Shown one piece after another: positions 47,601 through 57,564 of a DNA stretch of 64,000 nucleotides. The notes beneath the pieces are model-generated. The model did not search any database and was not told where the DNA came from. It was given only the letters and a program-made list of their open reading frames with translations. The stretch's first letter is position 1. The number at the start of each line of letters is the position of its first letter. The DNA is from Excoecaria cochinchinensis (lineage: Eukaryota > Streptophyta > Magnoliopsida > Malpighiales > Euphorbiaceae), in NCBI GenBank assembly GCA_947683425.1, contig CANTUQ010000106.1:2752001-2816000 (forward strand). Reading direction: 5' to 3'. Position numbers and translations under genes: made by a program.

Positions 47601-48381
47601 GATGAGCTTGATCAAGCAGTACCTCCAAACAGGTGGGCTGCCCGATGACAGAGACGAAGCTTGAAAGGTATCCCGAAAATCCCTTAATTACTCCATCATT
47701 AACGGTGATTTGTACAAAAAAGCTTTCAGCCACCCTTGGCTCAAGTGTGTGACGGAGGAAGAGGGAGATTATATCCTTCGGGAGCTCCACGAAGGCATAT
47801 ACGGAGCACACGAGGCAAGCAGAGCTATGGCAAGAAAGGCCCTCCAGACGGGATACTACTGGCCCAGCATGCTCAAGGATGCCCAAGAAAAAGTCAGAAA
47901 ATGCCCGCAATGCCAGGTGCATGGGAGGATAATAAGGCAGCACGGAGCAGACCAACAACTGATCGGAATTGCTTGGCTTTTCGATCAGTGGGGGCTGGAC
48001 ATCCTAGGACCTTTTCCCCAAGGCAAAAGGTAGATGAAATTTCTCATAGTAGCAGTTGACCACTTCTCCAAATGGATCGAGGCTGAACCTGTTGCCACTA
48101 TCACAGCTGAGAAGGTTAAGAGCTTCGCTTGGAAAAACATCATCTGCAGGTATGACTTACCCAATGTCTTTATTGCAAATAATGCCAAGCAGTTCGACAG
48201 TTCCATTTTTCGAAATTTCTGCCAAGGACTGAACATTAAATTAAAGTTCACGTCCGTTGCTCATCCCCAAAGCAACGGAATGACTGAGGTCTCCAATCGG
48301 ACCATCCTGGAAGGGTTGAAAAAGCGACTGGGCGAAGCAAAAGGCAATTGGACTGAAGAACTACAGCGTGTCCTGTGGTCG
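44653..48381 (+). pseudogene. Tat-type pol: protease, RT, dual RNase H, integrase N-part
   Basis: Open for 1003 codons to a TGA at 47662, then the same frame runs to 48381 with one more stop (TAG, 48031). Domains by codon from 44653: gag knuckle (about 32-46); protease RILVDNGCAVNVL (about 173); RT with RMCVDFTDLNKACPKDSYPL, MPFGLKNAGATYQ and VYVDDMIV (about 420-600, catalytic box about 542); gypsy RNase H (about 660-790); archaeal-type RNase H from WEMTVDDAV (about 820-950). The integrase HHCC module follows (GAHEASRAMARKAL to CPQCQVH), then the core LDILGPFP. In FIANNAKQFD the second catalytic Asp (usual SDNG) is Asn. The insertion at 48381 ends it; it resumes in phase at 60498. Confidence 0.92.
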
Positions 48382-51323
48382 TGTAGACACCGGGTCCTGA
48401 GTCAGCCTAGATCGAAGTTAACCAATGATGATAATTGCCTTCACAGGCTTAAAAGGTTAAAAGTGATGGTTTTCTCGTCAAATTTGCATTTTAGAGTGAA
48501 AAATTAGATAATAAAAAAATATATTTAAAAAATTAATTTTGAAAAATGGGGGCTTAAAATTATGATGTTTGTAGTCTATTTAAAATTTAAAAAAATAGAA
48601 AAAATAAAAAAAATAAAAAATTTTTTTCGGACCGCGAGTGTCGGGCGCGGCAGCGCGCAGGCGCGCTGGCGCCCAGCTCGCAGGCGCCAGGCCCCCAGCA
48701 CGCCGACGCCCAGGCGCCCAGCGCGATTTGGCGACGCGCAGCGTCGCCAATGCTGCGCGTCGCTAAAGAGCGACGCGCAGCGTTGCGCGCTGCGCGCCGC
48801 ACCGCGCGCCTCTGCGCGCGATTCTCGCCCGAGCTCCGCGCGGATTTCGCGCCTCGCCGCGTGAGTGCCCGTCGCTCTATAGCGACGGGCGGCGTCCCTT
48901 TGTGGCGACGGGCTTCTGGCCGTCGGTACAGGGTCTGATACCCTTTTCCTCTTTTTCAGCCTTTTTTCCGATTTTTTCACCCAAAAATCCGTTTTTTATC
49001 CCATTTTTTTGGGATTTTTGACTTCAAATTAAATTCTAAAATATTTTTTTAGGTAATTAAATAATAAAACTTGATTTTATCATTAAAAATAAAATAATTT
49101 TGGGTTAAAATAGGTTTTTTTCCTTAATTAAATTAGGGCAACCTATTTTATCCTATAAATAGTTTATGATGAAATCAAAAGAGCCTCTCCTCCTCTCCAC
49201 ATTTTTTAGACCTAAAATTTCTCTTCATCTTCTTCTCCTTCCACTAAAATTCCAGATTTTTTCCCCAACCAAAAATCAAAAAGAAAAATCAAATGTTCAT
49301 TCTTTTTCCAACATAATTTCTTCTAAACATATTTTTAGAAGAAGTTTTGTTGTTTGATTTAATTTTTGAGACAAATAGAATAATTATTTGTTCTCAAAAT
49401 TGTTTTTAACCTTTTATTTTGTGTTCAATAAAACTTTTTTCATTGATTTTGTTTTGAATCTTTTTTTGATAAAAAATTGATTTTGAGACAAATAGAATAA
49501 TTGTTTGTCATCAAAATCTAATTTTTATTTGATAAAACTTCAATCAATTTTTCTTTATTTTAATCAATAAAACTTTTTTTTGATCAAAATCATTTCTTTA
49601 GGCAAAGGTATCAATTCTTTGTTCTTAAAGAATTTTTGATCATTTTTATTTTCATGTTCCTTGGAATAAAATTCCAACATTTTCATAATATTTCACTCTA
49701 ATATTGTGAATCATCAAACAAAGAAATCAATAATCACTTTTCCTTCATCAAATCCAATATTCTGAGGGTAAATATTCTTGGCTCCATTTCAATTTCTACT
49801 TTATTTAATTTATTCATGTATATTGTATTGTTTTTATTGATCTATTTATTGTTTTAATCTATTCAATTTGTTGTATTGATTTTATATTTGTTCCATTTAA
49901 TTGTTTATACATGATATGATTTTTATTCACATAAATATTGATTGTTTATTATTTTAACATGTAATTAATTTATTTCACTTTAATTCATCATTATTTTTAA
50001 CATGTAATTAATAAATTCATTTTAATTGATCTTTTTGCCATGAAAATGGTTTATATCATTTGTGAACATATTTAATTAATCATATTGTTCCATTTAATTG
50101 TTTTCATCATTCTTTAATTGTTTTCATTTATTATTCTTTTCTTTATCATTTTATATATTCTTTGATTCGTTTATCTTCATCATCATTGTTATCATGTTCA
50201 TATTTTTTCATGTACTAATTAATTAACATGTTTTATTTTATTTTCATCACATCATTTAATCATTTATCACATATAATGCATGTTTCTCATTTTATTTTGG
50301 TTTGTTAACATTTTGATTCCATTATCATTCTTTTCATATCATCTTATTTTATTTTAATTTGTTATTCATTATTTTGTATGTTTAATTGATTTAATCACTA
50401 ACATTATTTTATTTGTATTTGCTTTTATGTTTAAACTCATTTTTTGCTTGGGAATTTTTGCGAGCACATCGGGAGGTCCAAAAAGGCTCGTTTGGTTCAT
50501 ATACATATTTTCATTCGGTTTGTAATATTTTATTTAATTTTGCCATTTAATTTTCTTGTAAAATTATTTATTTAGGCTCGCTAGAAAGAAAATCACAAAA
50601 ACGTTTTTATTAATTAACTTGACATTCTTTTTCTAAATAAAAATGGGACCAATGTCCTAGTTTTTCATACCCAAATAAATCATCACATCAAAACTGTTTC
50701 ATAATAAATATGCATGCGATGACCAATGTTCTCACTATTAATGAATAACCCGTTTTATGCATGTATTTTCACTTTTATAAATGGGAGTTGTATTCCGCTC
50801 CTAGTGTTATTGTAATTTATTTTTAAATGCTTTATTTTGGATTTTGCTTACATTTACCGCTTTTGATATGAATGATTGCGCCTTTAAATTAAAATTGCAT
50901 TGTGTGGAAAGTTGATGAAACAATGAATTCAAAACTTAATTATGATATTAATCAAGGTATAAATAAATGAGAAGTCCCGAACCAGCTCTGGTCTTTGGGC
51001 TCAAGAGGCTAGAGGTTTACCCACCAAGACACCTCTTGTGTCACGAGACTTTAGCGTTAATCCTAGGCTCCTTAGGGCGAGAGGTTTACCTTCCAAGACC
51101 CCTCTGGCTGGCCCAAAATGGATACAAAGCGCAGTCTTAGGCTCTCCGAGGTGAGAGAAACTTTCCCAATGTTCTATTGGGTGGCGACTCCATGAAACCT
51201 CCTTGTTGCCCAACATAGACGCACTTGCGATTTATTGCAAGCTGTCAACGGACCCACAATTGCCCGATCGCCCACTTGCGGGCGGTCAGAACGGGCGGCC
51301 GCGGGGATCCGGCGCGCGTCACA
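48382..51323 (+). repeat. 5' LTR of gag-only element 3
   Basis: 2942 bp, TGTAGACACCGGGTCCTGAG to GGCGCGCGTCACA. A GC-rich island at 48635-48925 contains near-perfect hairpins (arms 48730-48737/48741-48748, 48752-48764/48769-48781, 48867-48876/48881-48890). A TATA box CCTATAAATAG lies at about 49154-49164, some 230 bp after the island. The rest is strongly AT-rich and non-coding. Confidence 0.94.
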
Positions 51324-51324
51324 G

Positions 51325-51343
51325 TGGCGACTCCGCTGGGGAC
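51325..51343 (+). other. Primer-binding site of element 3
   Basis: TGGCGACTCCGCTGGGGAC, one base after the 5' LTR. It is the same class as in elements 1 and 2, with single-base differences at the centre. Confidence 0.85.
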
Positions 51344-52255
51344 ATACTCGAGACTTCGATTCGAAAGTACCTTAATTAAAAATCATAATTGAGTTTTAAT
51401 TTAAAATTTTCATCTTATTTCAAAACTGCATTGCATCTCATTAGAGCCTTAGATCTATGCTAGTTTGGTCCCTCTTTTAGCCCCGGTGCGTTCCCGAAGC
51501 GCGACCCCATTTTCACTCAATTTGGGGAAGTGTTAAGGATAATCACCAGCCCAAGCCTCGTACCTTAATGGTATATCAAAATGGTGACCCGATCGGTCGT
51601 TACGCTCGTGATGAGCTAGATCCGTCGGCAGGGATCATGCTTGGGTAGCCCTAAAGTAACACCACCCTTTGACCAAAGCTCATGTAATGGCAATAGATAC
51701 TTCCCCTAGGTGGTATGAACCTTAATACTATGCTTGCTATATGGATCATTTTGTATTGGACAAACCCAAATAATCTGATTGGTTACCTAATCAAAGGCTT
51801 TCATGCCCCGATAGGCCCATGTCAACTTGTTCGGGCTGCCTAAATACATAACGATCATAACCCATCCGCTTGCACATTAGATAAGAGATGTTACGATGCC
51901 GATTTTCCACCGAGCACCATACGCATCCATTGGGTTCCCCGTTAACCCATGGATTAAGCCCACCTAGGAAAGAGACCGCATTACCTCGTGTGTGGGAGTA
52001 ATAAGGTTGGAAGGCTCTACTTGCTTGCATGTGATTGTAAATGTTGCATAGCTCACTATCATGCATTGTATATGTCATTCATGCATCATCCTAATAATCT
52101 AATTTTTTTCAGCCATCATAGATTCATCTAAGTGGACTAGAGGTTCCGACGGTCGGTTAATAAGGACAAATCTGCTCTTTGAGTTGCCGGAACTAGTGCC
52201 TGACTGGGATTCTGAGTCATTCCCATCAATCAGTGAATCCTCTCTTGAATCATCA
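51344..52255 (+). other. Untranslated leader of gag-only element 3
   Basis: About 0.9 kb, no gene. It is conserved with the leaders of elements 1 and 2, including the GCCTCGTACC, AGCTCATGTAATGGCAATAG and TGCCCCGATAGGCCCATG blocks. An in-frame extension of gag upstream to 52184 has no ATG. Confidence 0.75.
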
Positions 52256-53662
52256 ATGGCAGAAGAACCTGGAGCTTTAACCACTCAGGACCTAGCTAGG
52301 AGGCTAGAGGATTTTGAACGAAGAATGATGGATATGATGGGTGCCATGGCTGAAAGGATTGCCCATCCACTTGCTGCCCCACAGCCGCCTGCTGCTCTAC
52401 AACCACAGGCAGCCCCTCCTCGGGGGCAAGCCGAACCACCTGCTGGTGGGGAGGCTCCCTTCGTTGGAGTTGCTGCTCGCCAACCCAACAATGAGCACAG
52501 AGCTGCCGCACCCATCGAGCCAAGAGGGGAAAGGATTCACAATCCCAATGATGATTTCCTAATGGAGGAGGAAGAAGAAGTGGTGCCGATAGTCCACCAA
52601 GCTGCAAGGCCCAGAGCACCCAGAGTAGAGGATGAAGCTCTAAGAGGTATGAGACAACAGATCGAAGCTATCACCCGCATGCTGTCAGCAGGCAAGGGGA
52701 TCAACCCAGAAGACAGAGATCTGGGGGATGAAGAGCTGCTGCCCCAAAGATTCAAGATGCCCGAGCTTCCGAAGTTTGATGGCACCTCTGACCCATCCGC
52801 CCATATCAAGCAGTACACCTTGGTCATGAAAGGCACAGGGCTGAGCAAGAAGCAGAAGGTGGAATATTTCTGCCTTAGTCTGGTGGGCCCGACGGTTGAC
52901 TGGTACCACGGGTTGGATAGGAGGTCCAAAGAGGATTGGGACCTTTTGACCGAAGAATTCATGAAGCAGTACGACTGCAGCACTAGGATGGAGGTCACCC
53001 TAAAAGACCTCGAGCTTCTACAGCAGAAGAATGATGAGTCAATCCATGAGTACCTCACCAGATGGAGAAACAGGGTCATAGAGATGAAGAGGAAGCCTGA
53101 CACTGCAGACCAGATCAGGCTATTTATCAGAAACTCATGCCCTTACTTAAGGGACTTGCTCAGTTTTAAGGGGCTCAAGGACTGGGAGTCGCTTAAGGAT
53201 ATCGCTATAGAAGCTAAGGCGGCTTACCTGGCAAAGAAAGCAAGCCAAAATAACTTCGCTGGGAAAGGCTATGGGAACCAGTCGGGATTCAAATCTGGAG
53301 GAGCTGGAGGCAGCAACAGCAGAAACAGTAGGACGGCAGAGGTCTCAGCTACTGGAGTTGGGCAGGGTCAAAGATACTACTCCAACTTAGGCCGCTCTCT
53401 ATCCTGGGTACTGGAAAAACTAATGAAAGAAGGCAAGTTGCAACCTTTGCCACCCAGACCAGCCTTGAGTCAGGGACAGCCGGGACATAGAGGTGATCAG
53501 TACTGCGCTTACCACCAGCACACCGGCCATTTGACTGACCATTGCCGTATTCTGAGAAACAAGATCCAGGATCTCATTGACACCAATCAGATCACAGATC
53601 CTGAGAAGAGAGAAAAGAAGAAGAAGGCAGGCTACAACGCAGTCCCTCCACCGCAAACATGA
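52256..53662 (+). CDS. Intact gag of gag-only element 3
   Basis: A 468-codon Gag, the capsid protein that would package element RNA. The start ATG at 52256 (MAEEPGALTTQDLARRLEDF) is the first ATG of the open frame and matches the starts of the two broken relatives. Order: N-terminal helix (ARRLEDFERRMMDMMGAMAE, residues 12-35), Pro/Ala/Gln-rich segment (about 38-90), acidic stretch MEEEEEVVP (about 103), and Retrotrans_gag core about 170-275 (PKFDGTSDPSAHIKQYTLVM, VDWYHGLDRRSKEDWDLL, YLTRWRNRVIEMKR). The knuckle-like CAYHQHTGHLTDHC (about 419-432) is followed by a Lys-rich end (KREKKKKAGYNAVPPP). It has no protease. It is the only full-length open gag of this family in the window. Confidence 0.93.
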   Translation: MAEEPGALTTQDLARRLEDFERRMMDMMGAMAERIAHPLAAPQPPAALQPQAAPPRGQAEPPAGGEAPFVGVAARQPNNEHRAAAPIEPRGERIHNPNDDFLMEEEEEVVPIVHQAARPRAPRVEDEALRGMRQQIEAITRMLSAGKGINPEDRDLGDEELLPQRFKMPELPKFDGTSDPSAHIKQYTLVMKGTGLSKKQKVEYFCLSLVGPTVDWYHGLDRRSKEDWDLLTEEFMKQYDCSTRMEVTLKDLELLQQKNDESIHEYLTRWRNRVIEMKRKPDTADQIRLFIRNSCPYLRDLLSFKGLKDWESLKDIAIEAKAAYLAKKASQNNFAGKGYGNQSGFKSGGAGGSNSRNSRTAEVSATGVGQGQRYYSNLGRSLSWVLEKLMKEGKLQPLPPRPALSQGQPGHRGDQYCAYHQHTGHLTDHCRILRNKIQDLIDTNQITDPEKREKKKKAGYNAVPPPQT

Positions 53663-55734
53663 TCGTGTCTTGCAGTCCACTAGTGATATTGCTTTTGGAT
53701 GCTGGAATTCTTTTTATTTTTGGAACTTTTTATTTTCTGTTTGTAATAAAGAGAATAATTTTTTGCTTATTTGTATGACATTTCTATTGATTTCATTTCG
53801 CATGATCATAACAAATTAACTTTGTCATTAATTCAAATAATATGACTGCAGTTAATCTCGAAAACTTTGGGGAACCCAAAGAAAATTTTGATAGCATCTA
53901 ACATAGCTCCTGTAGAGAGAGAAAAAAAACTAGTTGCAATTAGGGGACTGGATGGAAACTCACTAAGAGCACTAGAACCTTTCTGATTACCCGTCAAAGC
54001 GATCCCTGGATAAGACGGAACCTAGAAAATGATTTAGGCAACATTTTCTTTGTATAGCTCTCTAAATGACCATTTCCTACCCTTATTCTGCAATCGCTTG
54101 CTAGCCCATTGAGCCTTTATGAAGGTATGCTGAATGCGTACCAATTTTATTGTTACACACATTAAAACTATCCCCTTGCCTAAAATGATTTTGGCTTCCC
54201 CTTAGAAGAGTGGCCGCTCTAAAACGGATGGATGAACGTTTTAACAATTAACAATTTCTTTGTGGGTTATCAAAATTGCCTTGGTAAGGACGAGTTTACA
54301 CTTTGAAAAAAAAAAGAAAAAAAACAACAAAAGACCTCAAAACAGTAACCAATTGACTAGTTTCAATAATTACCCTTTTATTGTTATTCTGATCTCAATG
54401 AGCTGAAATGTTATCGAGCCCAAATTCAAGAATATCTTTGTATATACAACTGAGCTGAGAACGGTTCATCCATCAGTCGAGAAAATATTGCGGCCATTTT
54501 TCTCTAGCGACCTGATCCTCCTTTGACAGCCATCCACCTAAGCCTAACATTATAACCAAAGTAAGAACTTTTGATTCTTGGTTCAGTCTTATCCAATTAG
54601 TGGAGATGACCTTCCAATAAGGTTTGGTACGTAAGAAGAGGCATATGGTGTTTCTTGAGCTTAAAGCGGGAAGCCACGAGTGCATCCATGCATTCGAGTT
54701 AAGTCTCGTCCCCAAAGTTGCATCTAGAATTCGCATTCAAGAAAAAATTGAGAGAAAATCGTCAATCATAAAACCCGAGAGGGCTGATTGATAACAGGAG
54801 TTTGATGCTTTCAAGATCTATCTCAAGATTAGCTAAAGTCTTGTATTTTTTAAAATCAATGCCAAAATAATGATCATGCTTAATGAAATCAAATTGAAAC
54901 ACATGCATTTATGCAATGATGTGGTCAGAGCAGTTAACTTTGTGTGACCAAAGTCGCCTATTGTCCACCGCTCGAGTGCTTCAACCGATTCATCCTGCTA
55001 TCAAATGAGAAGAATCAAGCTCATGCAACCATGTCCTAAGACTCCCAAAAGATTCTTGCCAACAACTTCAGCAATGTTAAAAAAAAAAAAAAAAACAAAA
55101 AAAAAGAGCCGTTAGAGTGAAAACCGTAACTGGCGCTCTAAGCAAAACTAGGCAAAAGGATAGGGTGAAAACCTGAAAACAGGTAGTCTGTCCTTCAAAA
55201 AAAGAAGAAAGAGAAAAGCCGCTGGATTGCGTTGGGTCCATTCCAGGTAAAAAAAAAAAAAAAATAAGGCACAGGGTTATGTGAAAATCCACAAAGGACG
55301 CATCTCCCACTGAGAAAAGCTAGTGTGAAAATCCACAAGGGACGCACTACCTTCAAATAACGACTACAGGTACCAGGTGAGAATCTCACAATCCCAAAGG
55401 GCATGAAATTCAAAAGCAGCTCAAAAGCCATCAATAATATCGCAAATTGCAGCTAGCCCGGCTATCATCTTCAAGTTCACATAGATGAATTTTTATCCTG
55501 CATTCCTGCATTACTCATGCATTTCACTTGCATGCTCACCATTTTTGCATAGTTTAGTTTCCTTATTTTGCAGAAAGAGAGACTTGAGGCGGATACCGAC
55601 AAAATCCGAGTGATGGCATCGGTCAAATCATCAATCAAAACCTCAACTCATTCATCAATCCAGACATCGATCAAAACATATATCCAAGTCTCAACTCAAT
55701 CATCAATCCACATACCAGCTTAATCATCAATCCA
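53663..55734 (+). other. Untranslated 3' region after gag, element 3
   Basis: About 2 kb with no credible gene. It contains A-rich stretches (54305-54330, 55080-55110, 55247-55266). A short direct repeat GTGAAAATCCACAA.GGACGCA occurs at about 55280 and 55325. Parts resemble 33660-36270 of element 2 reversed. Confidence 0.72.
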
Positions 55735-57365
55735 AGCACCATCCGACGACCTCTCAGGGGGCAAACGATCAAGCAAAATCGAAGACTTCTCAGGGAGCAA
55801 AAAACCAAAGACTTCTCAGGGAGCAGAAAATCGAAGACTTCTCAGGGAGCAGCAAACCGAAGACTTCTCAGGGAGCAGAAAATCGAAGACTTCTCAGGGA
55901 GCAGAAAACCGAAGACTTCTCAGAGAGCAGAAAACCGAAGACTTCTCAGGGAGCAGAAAATCAAAGACTTCTCAGGGAGCAGCAAATCGAAGACTTCTCA
56001 GGGAGCAGCAAAATCGAAGACTTCTCAGGGAGCAGAAAATCGAAGACTTCTCAGGGAGCAGCAAACCGAAGACTTCTCAGGGAGCAGCAAACCGAAGACT
56101 TCTCAGGGAGCAGAAAATCGAAGACTTCTCAGGGAGCAAAAAACCTAAGACTTCTCAGGGAGCAGAAAATCGAAGACTTCTTAGGGAGCAGAAAACCGAA
56201 GACTTCTCAGGGAGCAGAAAACCTAAGACTTCTCAGGGAGCAGAAAACCGAAGACTTCTTAGGGAGCAGAAAACCGAAGACTTCTCAGGGAGCAGAAAAC
56301 CGAAGACTTCTCAGGGAGCAGAAAATCAAAGACTTCTCAGGGAGCAGCAAATCAAAGACTTCTCAGGGAGCAGCAAAATCGAAGACTTCTCAGGGACCAG
56401 AAAATCGAAGACTTCTCAGGGAGCAGCAAACCGAAGACCTCTCAGGGGGCAAACGATCAATAAACCGAAGACTTCTCAGGGAGCAGCAAACTGAAGACCT
56501 CTCAGGGGGCAAACAAACGATCAACAAACCGAAGACTTCTCAGGGAGCAGAAAATCGAAGACTTCTTAGGGAGCAGAAAACCGAAGACTTCTCAGGGAGC
56601 AGAAAACCGAAGACTTCTCAGGGAGCAAGAAAACCGAAGACTTCTCAGGGAGCAGAAAACCGAAGACTTCTCAGGGAGCAGAAAATCGAAGACTTCTCAG
56701 GGAGCAGAAAATCAAAGACTTCTCAGGGAGCAGCAAATCAAAGACTTCTCAGGGAGCAGCAAAATCGAAGACTTCTCAGGGAGCAGAAAACCGAAGACTT
56801 CTCAGGGAGCAGCAAACCGAAGATTTCTCAGGGAGCAGAAAACCGAAGACTTCTCAGGGAGCAGAAAATCGAAGACTTCTCAGGGAGCAGAAAACCTAAG
56901 ACTTCTCAGGGAGCAAAAAACCGAAGACTTCTTAGGGAGCAGAAAACCGAAGACTTCTCAGGGAGCAGAAAACCGAAGACTTCTCAGGGAGCAGAAAACC
57001 GAAGACTTCTCAGGGAGCAGAAAATCAAAGACTTCTCAGGGAGCAGCAAATCAAAGACTTCTCAGGGAGCAGCAAAATCGAAGACTTCTCAGGGACCAGA
57101 AAATCGAAGACTTCTCAGGGAGCAGCAAACCGAAGACCTCTCAGGGGGCAAACGATCAATAAACCGAAGACTTCTCAGGGAGCAGCAAACTGAAGACCTC
57201 TCAGGGGGCAAACAAACGATCAACAAACCGAAGACTTCTCAGGGAGCAGAAAATCGAAGACTTCTCAGGGAGTAAAAAACCGAATCAATAAACCGAAGAC
57301 TTCTCAGGGAGCAGCAAACTGAAGACCTCTCAGGGGGCCAACAAACGATCGATGAACCGAAGACC
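55735..57365 (+). repeat. 26-bp tandem array, about 60 units, in the 3' region of element 3
   Basis: Head-to-tail copies of a 26-bp unit built on GACTTCTCAGGGAGCAG plus AAAACCGAA or AAAATCGAA. Variants are CTTAGGG, AGGGACCAG, and a longer CCTCTCAGGGGGCAAACGATCAA form that marks the edges and recurs near 56440-56520, 57140-57230 and 57320-57365. A block with the rare AGGGACCAG variant occurs at 56392-56400 and again about 700 bp later (57091-57099), showing a higher-order duplication. No ATG-started ORF of note runs through it. Confidence 0.95.
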
Positions 57366-57548
57366 TCTCAGGGGGCAATCAATCGAAGGGTTCACAAATA
57401 GCACCACTTCAACAAACGAAAACACACCATGGTAATAACCACCATCTCAGAATTCTCCAGTTCGGAAAGACGGCCGACTCAAGTACGCGTCTCTTTCCTT
57501 TTCTTCTTTGAGTTTAGGCTCACCTAGACACTAGTGTACTAGATTCCC

Positions 57549-57564
57549 CTAAACTGGGGGCAAC
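57549..57564 (+). other. Polypurine tract region of element 3
   Basis: CTAAACTGGGGGCAAC directly precedes the 3' LTR. The G-run is the likely plus-strand primer. Element 2 has a counterpart. Confidence 0.65.

Noticed and set aside
55735..57365. CRISPR-like regular repeat array
   Set aside because: Units are contiguous 26-bp copies without unique spacers, in a plant retroelement; no cas-type genes. It is a tandem repeat of the Tat/Ogre 3' region kind.
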